From Actinomycetes bacterium (GTDB taxonomy: Bacteria > Actinomycetota > Acidimicrobiia > Acidimicrobiales > Microtrichaceae), in assembly GCA_024222295.1 (NCBI GenBank), contig JAAEPF010000034.1, positions 1 to 64,000 on the forward strand: 64,000 bases of DNA. Direction: 5' to 3'. Positions 1 through 8,246 of the stretch are shown in pieces. The number at the start of each line of letters is the position of its first letter. The first letter of the stretch is position 1. The translations under genes and the position numbers were made by a program. The notes beneath the pieces are model-generated. The model was not told where the DNA came from and made no database searches. It saw only the letters and a program-made list of their open reading frames with translations.

Positions 1-41
1 GCCCTGTCATCCACCGCCCTGTCATCCACCGCCCTGTCATC
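1..41. repeat. 15-bp in-frame tandem repeat
   Basis: The unit GCCCTGTCATCCACC is present twice, followed by a partial third copy running into the window edge. On the minus strand it encodes repeating Val-Asp-Asp-Arg-Ala in the tail of the FAD oxidoreductase. Because 15 is a multiple of three, changes in copy number would lengthen or shorten the acidic tail without a frameshift. The true number of units lies outside the window. Confidence 0.9.
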
Positions 42-1223
42 GCTTGGTCCCTCGTCAGCAGTGCTATTGCCGCCCGAGTTGGCCTTGTTCATGCGGTCCT
101 GTGCGACCGCCGCTGCGTGCCAGGGCAGGATCTCGCGGACGCACGCCTGTTCGTAGGCGACCGAGCTGGCGAGCGGATCCGGCTCCGCCAGAGCGTCACA
201 GAGCAACGCCGCCTGCACCATGGCGAGGCTGCAACCGCGCCCGTACAGCGGGTTGGTGGCCGTGTGGGCATCGCCGACGGCGTGCACACCCGTGATCAAG
301 GGGTGGCCGTCGACCAGGAAACCGCGCCGGCGGTTGATGAGGCCGCCCATCACCTCGACCCCGGTGATCGGCTCCGCCCTGCCATCGACATGTGCGGCGG
401 TGGGCGGTAGGCACGACGCTGCGGCCGAGAAGGCATCCGGGTCCATCAGGAGCCGGCGCAGCTCCTTGTCGCCCGTGTTGGTGGCCAGGGTGATCGAGAA
501 CGTGCGGTCATCGCCCGGAAACACCCCGAACTTCAGGTAGCCGAGGTCGCCACCGATCGGGCCGAGCTGCGGCGGATAGTCGTGCGCGTCGAGGAGTCGG
601 TAGAACCGGGAGAGGTACACGATCCCCGTGTCCTCGGTCTTCTCCTCCAGCTCCACCCCGCACGCGCCGTACAGCGCGGGCACGTCCATGCGACGTCCGC
701 CGGCCAGTACCACTGTGTCGGCGTGCAGGTTCTCGCCGTCGGACAGGCGCACGCCGGTCACCCTGGGCCGGTCGTCCCGGGAGGCGACCAACAGTGAGTC
801 GACGGACGCGCCGTGGTGCAGGGTCGCGGCACCCGTGTCCAGCACCGCATGGCGCAGCACCCACTCGAACGTCGTGCGCCGGCACGCCAGGGCCACGAGG
901 TCCTCGTCGCCCAACATGGGCGTGCGGTCCATTCCGTCGGGGAGCATCGCGATGAAGTCCATTTCCGTGGCGCCGGCATCGAGCAATGCCGCAAGCACGT
1001 CGGGGTGGTCATCGCGCAGCTGGTTGTGCAGGCGGGCCAGGAATGCATGGGAGTGCCGCACCTGCGGCGCGCCGCGGCGGTCCCACGAGAAGGCCTCGGC
1101 CGGGGTGGGTGGCAGGGGCGTGTCGTCGCGCTCCACGATCACCACCTCGTGCCCGGCCCGCCCGGCGTACAACGCCGTGCCGAGGCCGGCGACGCCCGCC
1201 CCGGCTATCACGATTCTCCCCAT
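1..1223 (-). CDS. FAD-dependent oxidoreductase (3' end outside window)
   Basis: The start is the ATG whose complement lies at 1221-1223; an AGGAGGG ribosome site sits just upstream on the minus strand. The frame stays open to base 1, so the C-terminus is missing; about 407 residues are visible. The N-terminus carries an FAD Rossmann motif (GAGVAG near residue 8-13) followed by a strand ending in VERDD. Near the C-terminus GDAHTATNPLYGRGCS matches the second FAD-binding motif of the aromatic-hydroxylase/geranylgeranyl-reductase-like flavoproteins. This supports a soluble flavin monooxygenase or reductase, but the substrate cannot be read from sequence. The last visible residues are an Asp-rich VDDRA repeat. 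Confidence 0.85.
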   Translation of the reverse strand, partial: MGRIVIAGAGVAGLGTALYAGRAGHEVVIVERDDTPLPPTPAEAFSWDRRGAPQVRHSHAFLARLHNQLRDDHPDVLAALLDAGATEMDFIAMLPDGMDRTPMLGDEDLVALACRRTTFEWVLRHAVLDTGAATLHHGASVDSLLVASRDDRPRVTGVRLSDGENLHADTVVLAGGRRMDVPALYGACGVELEEKTEDTGIVYLSRFYRLLDAHDYPPQLGPIGGDLGYLKFGVFPGDDRTFSITLATNTGDKELRRLLMDPDAFSAAASCLPPTAAHVDGRAEPITGVEVMGGLINRRRGFLVDGHPLITGVHAVGDAHTATNPLYGRGCSLAMVQAALLCDALAEPDPLASSVAYEQACVREILPWHAAAVAQDRMNKANSGGNSTADEGPSDDRAVDDRAVDDR

Positions 1224-1315
1224 GCAGCCCTCCTGTGGGCGTCAGTGCGGCACGTTAGCGGGGGGTCGCAGTCCGGCCATCAGTAACAGTTGTCACAGGA
1301 GCGGTGTGGAACCGT

Positions 1316-1321
1316 TAGATT
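1316..1321 (+). promoter_or_regulatory. -10 box (TAGATT) fixing the livH start
   Basis: TAGATT lies 7 nt before ATG 1329, as at many starts in this window. No ribosome site is correctly placed for that ATG. This favours a leaderless livH transcript and the start at 1329 over TTG 1290. Confidence 0.5.
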
Positions 1322-1328
1322 CCCATGG

Positions 1329-2756
1329 ATGCCCATGTCGTATCCGGGTCGCCGGCACCAGCAGCGCGCGTCCGCGTTCCGCATGCTCGTGTTCGTGCTC
1401 CTGTGCCTGGCCGCGATCGCATGGCCGGCCGCCAGCGGTGCGCAGGAAAACCCAGCTGCCGGAGACGACCCCACCGGCGGCGGCGAGGGTGAGGAGGCGC
1501 CATTCGCGGTCTTCGGCACGCTCAACGTGGTGCAGGACGGTGCCCGCACGGGTGTCGAGGGCGTGGTGGTCGAGGTCCTCGATGAAGCCGGCGACGTGCT
1601 CGGCTCGGCCACCAGCGGTGAGGACGGCAAGTGGGAGGTCGGCGTCGCGGAGCCCACCAGCTACCTGGTCCGCATAGACCTCGAGACGCTGCCCGCAGGT
1701 GTCACCATTGCCGACCCTGCAGCTGCCGAGCGCACCGTGGAGCTGAGCGACGGCAGGGTCCGCGTGGGTGCGCTCTTCCCGCTGGAATCGGGAGCCGAGG
1801 GCGCCGCCACGACCGGTCCCGACGGCGACCCCACGACCCCGACGGGTGACTCCGGTTCGGACGGATCCCGCAGCGACACCGAGCGGTTCCTCCAGCTCCT
1901 CGTGGAGGGCGTTCGCTTCGGCCTGTTGCTGGGCCTGATGGCGATCGGCCTGTCGCTGATCTTCGGCACCACGGGGCTCACCAACTTCGCCCACGCCGAG
2001 ATGGTCACCTTCGGCGCGCTGGCCGCCTTCTTCTTCAACGTCACCGTCGGACTGCACGTGATCCCCGCGTTCCTGCTGGCTGCGGTTGCCGGTGGTCTGG
2101 CCGGAGCCCTGTTCGACACTGTGATATTCAGGCCGCTGCGGCGCCGCGGCACCAGCCTGGTCGCCCAGCTCGTGGTCACGATCGGCCTGTCGATCTTCCT
2201 GCGCTACCTGTTCCTCTACCTCTTCCGTGGCGACCGTCGCAGCTACCTGCAGTACTCGGTCCAGCAGGGTGTCGACATCGGCCCGGTCAGCGCCACACCC
2301 AAGGACCTCTGGACGATCGGCATCTGCATCGTCATCCTCGGTGCCGTTGGACTTCTGCTGCAGCGCACCCGCACGGGCCGAGCCATGCGGGCCGTATCCG
2401 ACAACCGCGACCTGGCCTCGAGCTCCGGCATCAATGTCGAGCGGGTGATCGTGCAGGTCTGGATCCTCGGCGGCTCCATCGCAGCGCTCTCGGGCGCACT
2501 GTTCGGCCTTTCGGAGTCGGTCGCCTGGGACATGGGCTTCAAGCTCCTGCTGCTGATCTTCGCCGGGGTGACCCTCGGCGGGCTCGGCACGGCGTTCGGC
2601 GCCGCCGTCGGTTCTCTGTTCATTGGCGTCTTCGTGATGGTCTCGACCATGGTGATTCCGGCGGAGCTGAAGAACGTCGGTGCGTTGGTCGTGCTGATCC
2701 TGGTGCTCGTGATCAGGCCGCAGGGGATCATGGGCAGAAGCGAGAGAATCGGATGA
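1329..2756 (+). CDS. livH: Branched-chain amino acid ABC permease LivH with N-terminal exported domain
   Basis: The C-terminal ~290 residues are a standard LivH-type inner-membrane permease with many hydrophobic helices and the LTNFAHAEMVTFGA-type motif of the family. Ahead of it are about 185 extra residues: a signal-peptide-like helix (residues ~11-35), an acidic linker, a domain at ~58-154 resembling carboxypeptidase-regulatory/transthyretin-like beta sandwiches (GVEGVVVEVLDEAGDVLG then GKWEV), and a Thr/Asp/Ser-rich linker. Family members are normally about 290-310 residues. The TTG at 1290 and ATG 1335 are alternative starts; I chose 1329 because of the -10 box 7 nt upstream. livM follows after 13 nt. 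Transport of branched-chain amino acids or amides/urea is inferred from family. Confidence 0.88.
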   Translation: MPMSYPGRRHQQRASAFRMLVFVLLCLAAIAWPAASGAQENPAAGDDPTGGGEGEEAPFAVFGTLNVVQDGARTGVEGVVVEVLDEAGDVLGSATSGEDGKWEVGVAEPTSYLVRIDLETLPAGVTIADPAAAERTVELSDGRVRVGALFPLESGAEGAATTGPDGDPTTPTGDSGSDGSRSDTERFLQLLVEGVRFGLLLGLMAIGLSLIFGTTGLTNFAHAEMVTFGALAAFFFNVTVGLHVIPAFLLAAVAGGLAGALFDTVIFRPLRRRGTSLVAQLVVTIGLSIFLRYLFLYLFRGDRRSYLQYSVQQGVDIGPVSATPKDLWTIGICIVILGAVGLLLQRTRTGRAMRAVSDNRDLASSSGINVERVIVQVWILGGSIAALSGALFGLSESVAWDMGFKLLLLIFAGVTLGGLGTAFGAAVGSLFIGVFVMVSTMVIPAELKNVGALVVLILVLVIRPQGIMGRSERIG

Positions 2757-2769
2757 GGGGGCAGCAACG

Positions 2770-3786
2770 ATGAGCTGGTCGGACATTCTCAGCAACGCCC
2801 TCACTGCGGCGGTGGCCCTCAATGCCGCATGGTTCGCGCTCGCTGCGATCGGACTGAATGTTCACTTCGGCTACACCGGCCTGCTCAACTTCGGCCAGAT
2901 CGGCTTCGCCTCGATCGCGGCCTACGGAGTTGGCGTATCGGTCACCTACTACGGCTGGTCGATCTGGGTGGGCATGGGCGTGGGTGTGCTCATGTCCGTG
3001 TTGCTGGCACTGCTGCTCGGGCTGCCCGCGCTGCGGCTGCGGGCCGATTACCTGGCGATCGTCACCATCGCCGCGTCCGAGATCATCCGGCTCGTCGCCC
3101 GCTCGGTGGCGTTGCGCGACTTCTCCGGCGGATCGAACGGGATCAACGGCTTCTCCAGCCAGTTCTACGAACTTTCGCCGTTCGACCCTTCCTCGGAATA
3201 CCGGATCGGGCCCATCTTCTTCAGCAACGGCAGGCTCCTGTTCGTCACCCTCGTCACGTGGGGGCTGGTGGCGCTTGCGGCACTGGCGGTCTACCTGCTG
3301 ATGCGCTCGCCCTGGGGTCGCATCCTCAAGGCCATCCGCGAAGACGAAGATGCCGCCCGCGCACTCGGCAAGTCGGCCTACTGGTACAAGATCCAGTCGC
3401 TCGTGTTCGGCGGTGTTCTCGGCGGGCTCGCCGGCATGATGTTCGCAATTGGCACGGCCACCGTGCAGCCCGACAACTTCCAGCCACCACAGACCTTCTT
3501 CATATGGGCGGCACTGATCATCGGCGGCATCGGGCGGGTCTGGGGTCCGATCGTGGGCGCCATGATCTTCTGGTCCCTGCTGAGCCTCACCGAGAACATC
3601 CTGCGCCCGATGGCCGCCGGCAACTATTCGGTGTTCGGCCTCTTTGACTTCAACACCATCATGGAAGGCGTGCAGGTCGGCCAGGTCCGGTTCATGCTGG
3701 TGGGGGTGGGCCTCTTGTTGTTGATGATCTTCAGGCCACAGGGCCTGTTCGGCGACCGGAAGGAGATGGCGCTCGATGACAGCTGA
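2770..3786 (+). CDS. livM: Branched-chain amino acid ABC permease LivM
   Basis: This 338-residue polytopic membrane protein is the second permease of the Liv system. Recognisable family features are GLNVHFGYTGLLNFGQIGF near the N-terminus and the cytoplasmic coupling segment SPWGRILKAIREDEDAARALG that contacts the ATPases. Length and motifs are typical. It lies 13 nt after livH, and its last 11 nt overlap the start of livG, so livM and livG are probably translationally coupled. The ATG at 2770 is the first in frame after livH stops. Confidence 0.93.
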   Translation: MSWSDILSNALTAAVALNAAWFALAAIGLNVHFGYTGLLNFGQIGFASIAAYGVGVSVTYYGWSIWVGMGVGVLMSVLLALLLGLPALRLRADYLAIVTIAASEIIRLVARSVALRDFSGGSNGINGFSSQFYELSPFDPSSEYRIGPIFFSNGRLLFVTLVTWGLVALAALAVYLLMRSPWGRILKAIREDEDAARALGKSAYWYKIQSLVFGGVLGGLAGMMFAIGTATVQPDNFQPPQTFFIWAALIIGGIGRVWGPIVGAMIFWSLLSLTENILRPMAAGNYSVFGLFDFNTIMEGVQVGQVRFMLVGVGLLLLMIFRPQGLFGDRKEMALDDS

Positions 3787-5068
3787 AGACACCACCTCCT
3801 CTGCCGCTGCCTTCGAGGGCGTGGAGCCCGTGCCCGGCGTGGCCAAGCCCGACCCGGTCATCGTCGCTGACAAGGTGGCCCGCCACTTCGGTGGCCTCGT
3901 CGCAGTCGACGTCGAGCACCTCGAGATCCAGCGCGGTGTGATCACGGCGCTGATCGGTCCCAACGGTGCGGGCAAGACGACGTTCTTCAACCTGCTCACG
4001 GGCTTCGACACCGCCGACGAAGGCACTCGTCTGTACAAGGGCCGCGAACTCGACCGACGGGTGGCGGTGGCCGAGTTGGGCCAGGGCGTGCGCTTCGCCC
4101 TCGGAGCATTCGGAGCCCTGGCCATGTGGCTGTCGGCAGGGTGGATCCTGGCTCGTGCCAACGACGCCATGGTCTACCTGTTCGTTGGTCTTGTTGCGGC
4201 CGTGGTGACCTTCGCGCTCGCCATGAGGCGCAAGGACGGCCTGGAGGCCGTGTTCACGGTCTCTCTTGGCTGTGTCCTGGGCGCCCTGCTCGGCGGTGCG
4301 TTCGGGCTGCTGCTGGATGTCGGAGAGGGTTGGGTCACCGTCGACATGGGTGCCGGCTGGTTGATCGGCATGGGCGTCGCCCTCGGTCTCTGGCGTTGGG
4401 CGACCGGTCCGTTGCCTCCGCACGAGGTGGCCAACCTCGGCATGGTACGAACCTTCCAGCTCACCAAGGCGCTCTCCAAGCTGTCAGTGATTGAGAACAT
4501 GCGCCTGGGTGCGCCCAACCAGCGGGGTGAGAAGTTCCTGGCAGGGTTGTTCCAGCTGTGGCGCAGCGAGGAACAGGCGATCACCGAACGAGCGGACGCA
4601 CTGCTCGAGAGGTTCCTGCTCACCCGGATGCGCGACGAATTCGCCGGCACTCTCTCGGGCGGCCAGCGCAAGCTTCTCGAAATGGCCCGCGCCCTGATGA
4701 CCGACCCCGAGGTCGTGATGCTCGATGAGCCGATGGCCGGCGTGAACCCGGCACTCACCCAGTCACTGCTGGGCCACATCACGTCACTTCGCGACGACGG
4801 CATGACCGTGGTGTTCGTGGAGCACGACATGGACGTGGTGCGCGAGATAAGCGACTGGGTTGTCGTCATGGCCGAGGGCAAGATCATTGCCGAGGGACCC
4901 CCGACCGTCGTGGGCCAGAACCAGGACGTGATCGACGCCTACCTGGGTGCCCACCACGACGTGTCTCTCGAGGAGATCGACGAAACCGCGCTCGAGGCCG
5001 AGGCCACCGAGGAACTCGAGGCCGAGGCCGCCGAGCTGCAGCGGATCGAGGAGGAGTCCGGTGAGTGA
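3776..5068 (+). CDS. livG: LivG ABC ATPase with a four-helix membrane insertion
   Basis: All ATPase motifs of LivG are present: Walker A GPNGAGKTT (61-69), Q-loop Q228, signature LSGGQ (293-297), Walker B VVMLDEP with Glu318, and H-loop His350. The protein has 430 residues instead of ~255. The extra length is a ~118-residue block at about 95-212, between the small beta-hairpin after Walker A and the LPPHEVANLG segment before the Q-loop. It holds four hydrophobic stretches (~105-126, 131-150, 157-182, 192-209). An even number would return the chain to the cytoplasm, and the loop between helices 2 and 3 is basic (MRRKD). A further acidic Glu/Ala-rich tail follows the ATPase. AAGGAG precedes ATG 3776. 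Its role in Liv transport is inferred from the operon. Confidence 0.92.
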   Translation: MTAEDTTSSAAAFEGVEPVPGVAKPDPVIVADKVARHFGGLVAVDVEHLEIQRGVITALIGPNGAGKTTFFNLLTGFDTADEGTRLYKGRELDRRVAVAELGQGVRFALGAFGALAMWLSAGWILARANDAMVYLFVGLVAAVVTFALAMRRKDGLEAVFTVSLGCVLGALLGGAFGLLLDVGEGWVTVDMGAGWLIGMGVALGLWRWATGPLPPHEVANLGMVRTFQLTKALSKLSVIENMRLGAPNQRGEKFLAGLFQLWRSEEQAITERADALLERFLLTRMRDEFAGTLSGGQRKLLEMARALMTDPEVVMLDEPMAGVNPALTQSLLGHITSLRDDGMTVVFVEHDMDVVREISDWVVVMAEGKIIAEGPPTVVGQNQDVIDAYLGAHHDVSLEEIDETALEAEATEELEAEAAELQRIEEESGE

Positions 5069-5858
5069 CGAAGACGAAACCACCGCACCGGAATCCGGGG
5101 AGTCCGCTGCATCCAGCGAGGCGGTGGTGATCGAGGATCCGATCGTCGAGATCAACGACGTCGTCGCCGGCTACCTGCCGGGTGTGAACATCCTCAACGG
5201 AGCCGACCTGGCGGTCGCCGAGGGCGAACTCGTAGGGATCATCGGTCCCAACGGTGCCGGCAAGTCAACGATGCTCAAGGCGCTGTTCGGGCTGGTGAAG
5301 GTGACGAGCGGCGGCGTCAACCTCCGCGGTGAGGACATCACTTCGCTCAAGGCCCACCAGCTCGTGCAGCGTGGCCTGGCATACGTCCCGCAGAACAACA
5401 ACGTGTTCCCCCGCCTCTCGGTGGAGGAGAACCTCGAGATGGGTGCGTTCAGCCAACCGAGCCGGTTCGGTGAGCGCAAGGAATTCATCATCGACCTGTT
5501 CCCCCGGCTGGGCGAGCGGATCAAGCAGCGAGCTGGTTCCCTGTCAGGCGGTGAGCGCCAGATGCTCGCCATGGCGAGGGCTCTGATGACCGAGCCGAGC
5601 GTGTTGCTGCTCGACGAGCCCTCGGCCGGGCTGTCGCCGGCGCTGCAGGACCAGGTCTTCGTCCGTTGCCGCGAGATCAACCAGACCGGGGTGACGATCA
5701 TCATGGTGGAACAGAACGCGAAGCGTTGCCTCGAGATCTGCAACCGGGGTTACGTCCTCGACCAGGGCCACACCGCCTACACGGGCAAGGGCGCAGAGTT
5801 GCTGCGCGACCCCAAGGTGATCGAGCTCTACCTCGGCACCCTGGCAACCGCCGACTGA
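5061..5858 (+). CDS. livF: Branched-chain amino acid ABC ATPase LivF
   Basis: A 265-residue ATPase with Walker A GPNGAGKS (~62-69), signature LSGGERQ (~161) and Walker B LLLDEPSAGLSP. The order LivG then LivF is the usual one. The start is GTG 5061, which overlaps the livG stop by 8 nt and has a GGAGGAG ribosome site about 5 nt upstream. The first ~30 residues are an acidic, Ser/Glu-rich extension absent from most LivF proteins. No insertion like that in LivG is seen, so only one of the two ATPases is modified. Confidence 0.94.
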   Translation: MSDEDETTAPESGESAASSEAVVIEDPIVEINDVVAGYLPGVNILNGADLAVAEGELVGIIGPNGAGKSTMLKALFGLVKVTSGGVNLRGEDITSLKAHQLVQRGLAYVPQNNNVFPRLSVEENLEMGAFSQPSRFGERKEFIIDLFPRLGERIKQRAGSLSGGERQMLAMARALMTEPSVLLLDEPSAGLSPALQDQVFVRCREINQTGVTIIMVEQNAKRCLEICNRGYVLDQGHTAYTGKGAELLRDPKVIELYLGTLATAD

Positions 5859-5878
5859 ACTGCGGCCTGTACGCGAAA

Positions 5879-5904
5879 GAGGCCCGGCCTTTCGGCCGGG
5901 CCTC
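5879..5904. terminator. Bidirectional hairpin terminator
   Basis: A perfect 11-bp stem (GAGGCCCGGCC paired with its complement) with a 4-nt TTTC loop lies between the convergent livF and livJ ends, 20 nt after livF. T-tracts are short, as is common in high-GC actinobacteria, so it probably serves both transcripts. Confidence 0.85.
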
Positions 5905-5919
5905 CCTCGAAGTGTTCGG

Positions 5920-7203
5920 TCAGCCCGAGAGCTTTGCGAACTTGTACTCGGTCAGCGAGTCATCGGTCTGGCTGTCCGGGCCGTACTGCAGGATCGCGAA
6001 GCTCGCCTCTGAAGGCTCACCTGCGTCGATGAATGCGTACGGGCCACCGGCGCCGTCGTAGTCGATGTCCTCGCCGTCCTCGATCAGCTTCTTGCAGTCA
6101 GCGAAGGTCGTGCACGCCGTGCCGTCCTTGGTGACTCCGTTGATCTTGGACGCCGTGTCCTTCGGGTCGCCGCAACCGGCTTCCTCGGCCGCCAACGCAG
6201 TGATGATCACGGCGTCGTAGGTCTCGGGGCCATAGCTGAAGTCGGTGAGTTCCGGGTCCACCTCGAGGAGGCGGTCCTTGAAGTCAGATGTCAGCTCTGC
6301 AGAAGGCAGGGTGCCGCGCACGCCGGCCAGCTCGCCGTCGGGGAAGTTCTCACCGAGTGCGTTGCCGATGTTGCCGTCAACCAGCAGCAGCGGAACGGCA
6401 TCCGGGCCGATTCCCTTGGCGATCATCTCCTTGATGATCTGCTCCGACTCGGCGAAGCCGATGAGCACGATCACGTCGGGAGCGGCTGTGACAGCCTGGT
6501 CGACCTCAGCGGAGAAGTCGGTGGCGTTCGGGTCATAGACCACGTCGGTCACCGTGGCGCCGGCCGCTTCGAGGGGCTCCTTGGTGAACTTGAGCAGGCC
6601 TTCACCGTAGGGATCCTGACGGGCGAAGATGAACGGCGCGGTGTAGCCCTCTTCAACGATGAGGTCCGAGAGCACGCGGCCCTGGAGTACGTCGGAGGGA
6701 GCCGTACGGAAGTACAGGCCGTTGTCGTCGTAGTCAGTGAAGTCCGGGCTGGTGTTGGCCGGCGAGAAGTGGATCACGCCTGCACCGGTGATCTTGTCGA
6801 TCACGGTGAACGACACACCCGAGCTTGCCGCCCCGACAATCGCATCCACGCCGTCGGCGAGGTGCTTGTCGACGGTCTGGTTGGCGATGTCGGTCGTGGT
6901 GTCGCCCGAGTCACCCTGGGTCAGCTCCACGTCCTTGCCACAGACGCCACCGGCGTCGTTGATCTCCTGGACTGCCAACTCGGCACCGGCGAATTCCGGC
7001 GGGCCGAGGAAGGCGAGGTCGCCTGTCTCCGGCAGCAGCGTGCCGATCTTGAGCACGTCGTCGGAGCCACCCGAGCTGTCGCCCGATGAGTCCCCGCCCG
7101 ACGAGTCCTCGTCGTCGCTGTCGTCGCTACTGCACGCCCCGGCGACCAGTGTGAAACTGGCCAAGATGCCGAGGAGGGCAAGCCACCATCGCTTCCTGTT
7201 CAT
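5920..7203 (-). CDS. livJ: Liv-type extracellular substrate-binding lipoprotein
   Basis: A 427-residue secreted binding protein (Peripla_BP_6/ANF receptor type). It has a lipoprotein signal peptide with lipobox VAGAC, an Asp/Ser/Gly-rich linker, then the mature domain starting LKIGTLLPETGDLAFLG, typical of Leu/Ile/Val- or amide-binding proteins. It is encoded convergently to livHMGF, sharing the terminator between them. ATG at 7203 is preceded by AAAGGG at a good distance; an upstream in-frame TTG at 7209 is less likely. Ligand specificity is not determined. Confidence 0.93.
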   Translation of the reverse strand: MNRKRWWLALLGILASFTLVAGACSSDDSDDEDSSGGDSSGDSSGGSDDVLKIGTLLPETGDLAFLGPPEFAGAELAVQEINDAGGVCGKDVELTQGDSGDTTTDIANQTVDKHLADGVDAIVGAASSGVSFTVIDKITGAGVIHFSPANTSPDFTDYDDNGLYFRTAPSDVLQGRVLSDLIVEEGYTAPFIFARQDPYGEGLLKFTKEPLEAAGATVTDVVYDPNATDFSAEVDQAVTAAPDVIVLIGFAESEQIIKEMIAKGIGPDAVPLLLVDGNIGNALGENFPDGELAGVRGTLPSAELTSDFKDRLLEVDPELTDFSYGPETYDAVIITALAAEEAGCGDPKDTASKINGVTKDGTACTTFADCKKLIEDGEDIDYDGAGGPYAFIDAGEPSEASFAILQYGPDSQTDDSLTEYKFAKLSG

Positions 7204-7381
7204 ATCCAACCCTTTCGTTGATCCAAACCCGAACCGGTTGGGACATACGCCCTTGCGATCCGGTGCGTCGGAACCTTAGTGACGTTTGCCATCCGGCAAG
7301 CGGAACTTCACTCAGCGTGAGACGCCACGCCCGCTCTCCGTGGTTGCCGAAGCCGGGCATTCGGTCGACGAGAATGGCCCG

Positions 7382-8212
7382 GTGCTCACTGGCTCCGTGC
7401 TCGCCGTGAACCTCCCCACCTGGGTGGTCGTGGCCGGCGCCGTGCTGGCCGGGTTCGGCGCCGGCGTTCTTTCCGCCCTCCTCGGCATCGGCGGAGCCGT
7501 GGTCACCACTCCGGTGGTGAGGTTGCTCGGAGCGACACCCATCGAAGCGGTCGGTTCCACCGTGCCGGCTATCGTGCCCGGAGCGATCAGCGGGGCGTAC
7601 CGCTATGCCCGCGAGCAGATGGTCGAGTGGCGCCTGGCGCTGGGGCTCGGACTGACCGGTGCGTTCATGGCCGTGGCGGGTGCACTCACCTCCGACGTGG
7701 TGCCGGGGCGGCTGCTGATGGTGCTGACCGCCGCGCTGATGCTCTGGGCCGGGATCAGCGTGGTGATGAAGGTGCGCGGCGGATCGGCGGCGGCCATGGA
7801 CACGCGCCGCGACCTCGACGACGGTCGCGCGTACCCGATGGTCGGCGTGGCAATGCTGGGAGCGGTCGCGGGGTTCGTGGCCGGGCTGCTGGGCGTGGGC
7901 GGAGGGATTGTGCTGGTGCCGATGCTGACCGGGCCACTGCGGGTGCCGATGCGCCGGGCGGTGGCCTCCAGCCTCGTGGCGGTGGCGATGTTCCAAGTGC
8001 CAGCCCTCGTGACGCACGTCGCCCTCGGCCACGTGAACTGGGCGCTTGCGCTGCCCCTTATGGCGGGGGTGGTGCCGGGGGCGCAGGTTGGAGCGAAACT
8101 CACGGTCGCGGCCAGTGACCGCACGATCCGCATCCTGTTCGGCTTGCTGATCGTGGTGCTCGCCATCGTCTACGGAGCCACCGAGGCCAGGGGGCTGATC
8201 TCGGGCAGCTGA
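7382..8212 (+). CDS. TSUP (TauE/SafE) family membrane permease
   Basis: About 276 residues with two similar halves, each with a Gly-rich family signature: GVLSALLGIGGAVVTTPVV near the N-terminus and GFVAGLLGVGGGIVLVPML in the middle. About eight membrane helices are visible. TSUP proteins export or import small organosulfur or carboxylate anions such as sulfite or sulfoacetate; the substrate here is unknown. GTG 7382 was chosen because a GAGAAT -10-like box lies 6 nt upstream and it immediately precedes the first helix. A TTG at 7286 would add a hydrophilic 32-residue tail. Confidence 0.83.
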   Translation: MLTGSVLAVNLPTWVVVAGAVLAGFGAGVLSALLGIGGAVVTTPVVRLLGATPIEAVGSTVPAIVPGAISGAYRYAREQMVEWRLALGLGLTGAFMAVAGALTSDVVPGRLLMVLTAALMLWAGISVVMKVRGGSAAAMDTRRDLDDGRAYPMVGVAMLGAVAGFVAGLLGVGGGIVLVPMLTGPLRVPMRRAVASSLVAVAMFQVPALVTHVALGHVNWALALPLMAGVVPGAQVGAKLTVAASDRTIRILFGLLIVVLAIVYGATEARGLISGS

Positions 8213-8246
8213 CTGCCGCGACCCGACAGCCCGTAGCATCGCGGGA

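Noticed and set aside
1293-2822. A 509-codon open frame antisense to livH
   Set aside because: It mirrors the real gene in the opposite strand, a common effect of GC-rich third positions; its product has no domain or helix pattern.
2728-4170. A 480-codon antisense frame across livM/livG
   Set aside because: Low-complexity His/Asp/Glu/Arg composition typical of a shadow frame; the plus-strand genes have clear family motifs.
4058-4411. LivG insertion as two genes joined by sequencing error
   Set aside because: The frame is continuous, both flanks align to a single LivG domain and base use is uniform; kept as a finding, with resequencing named as the test.
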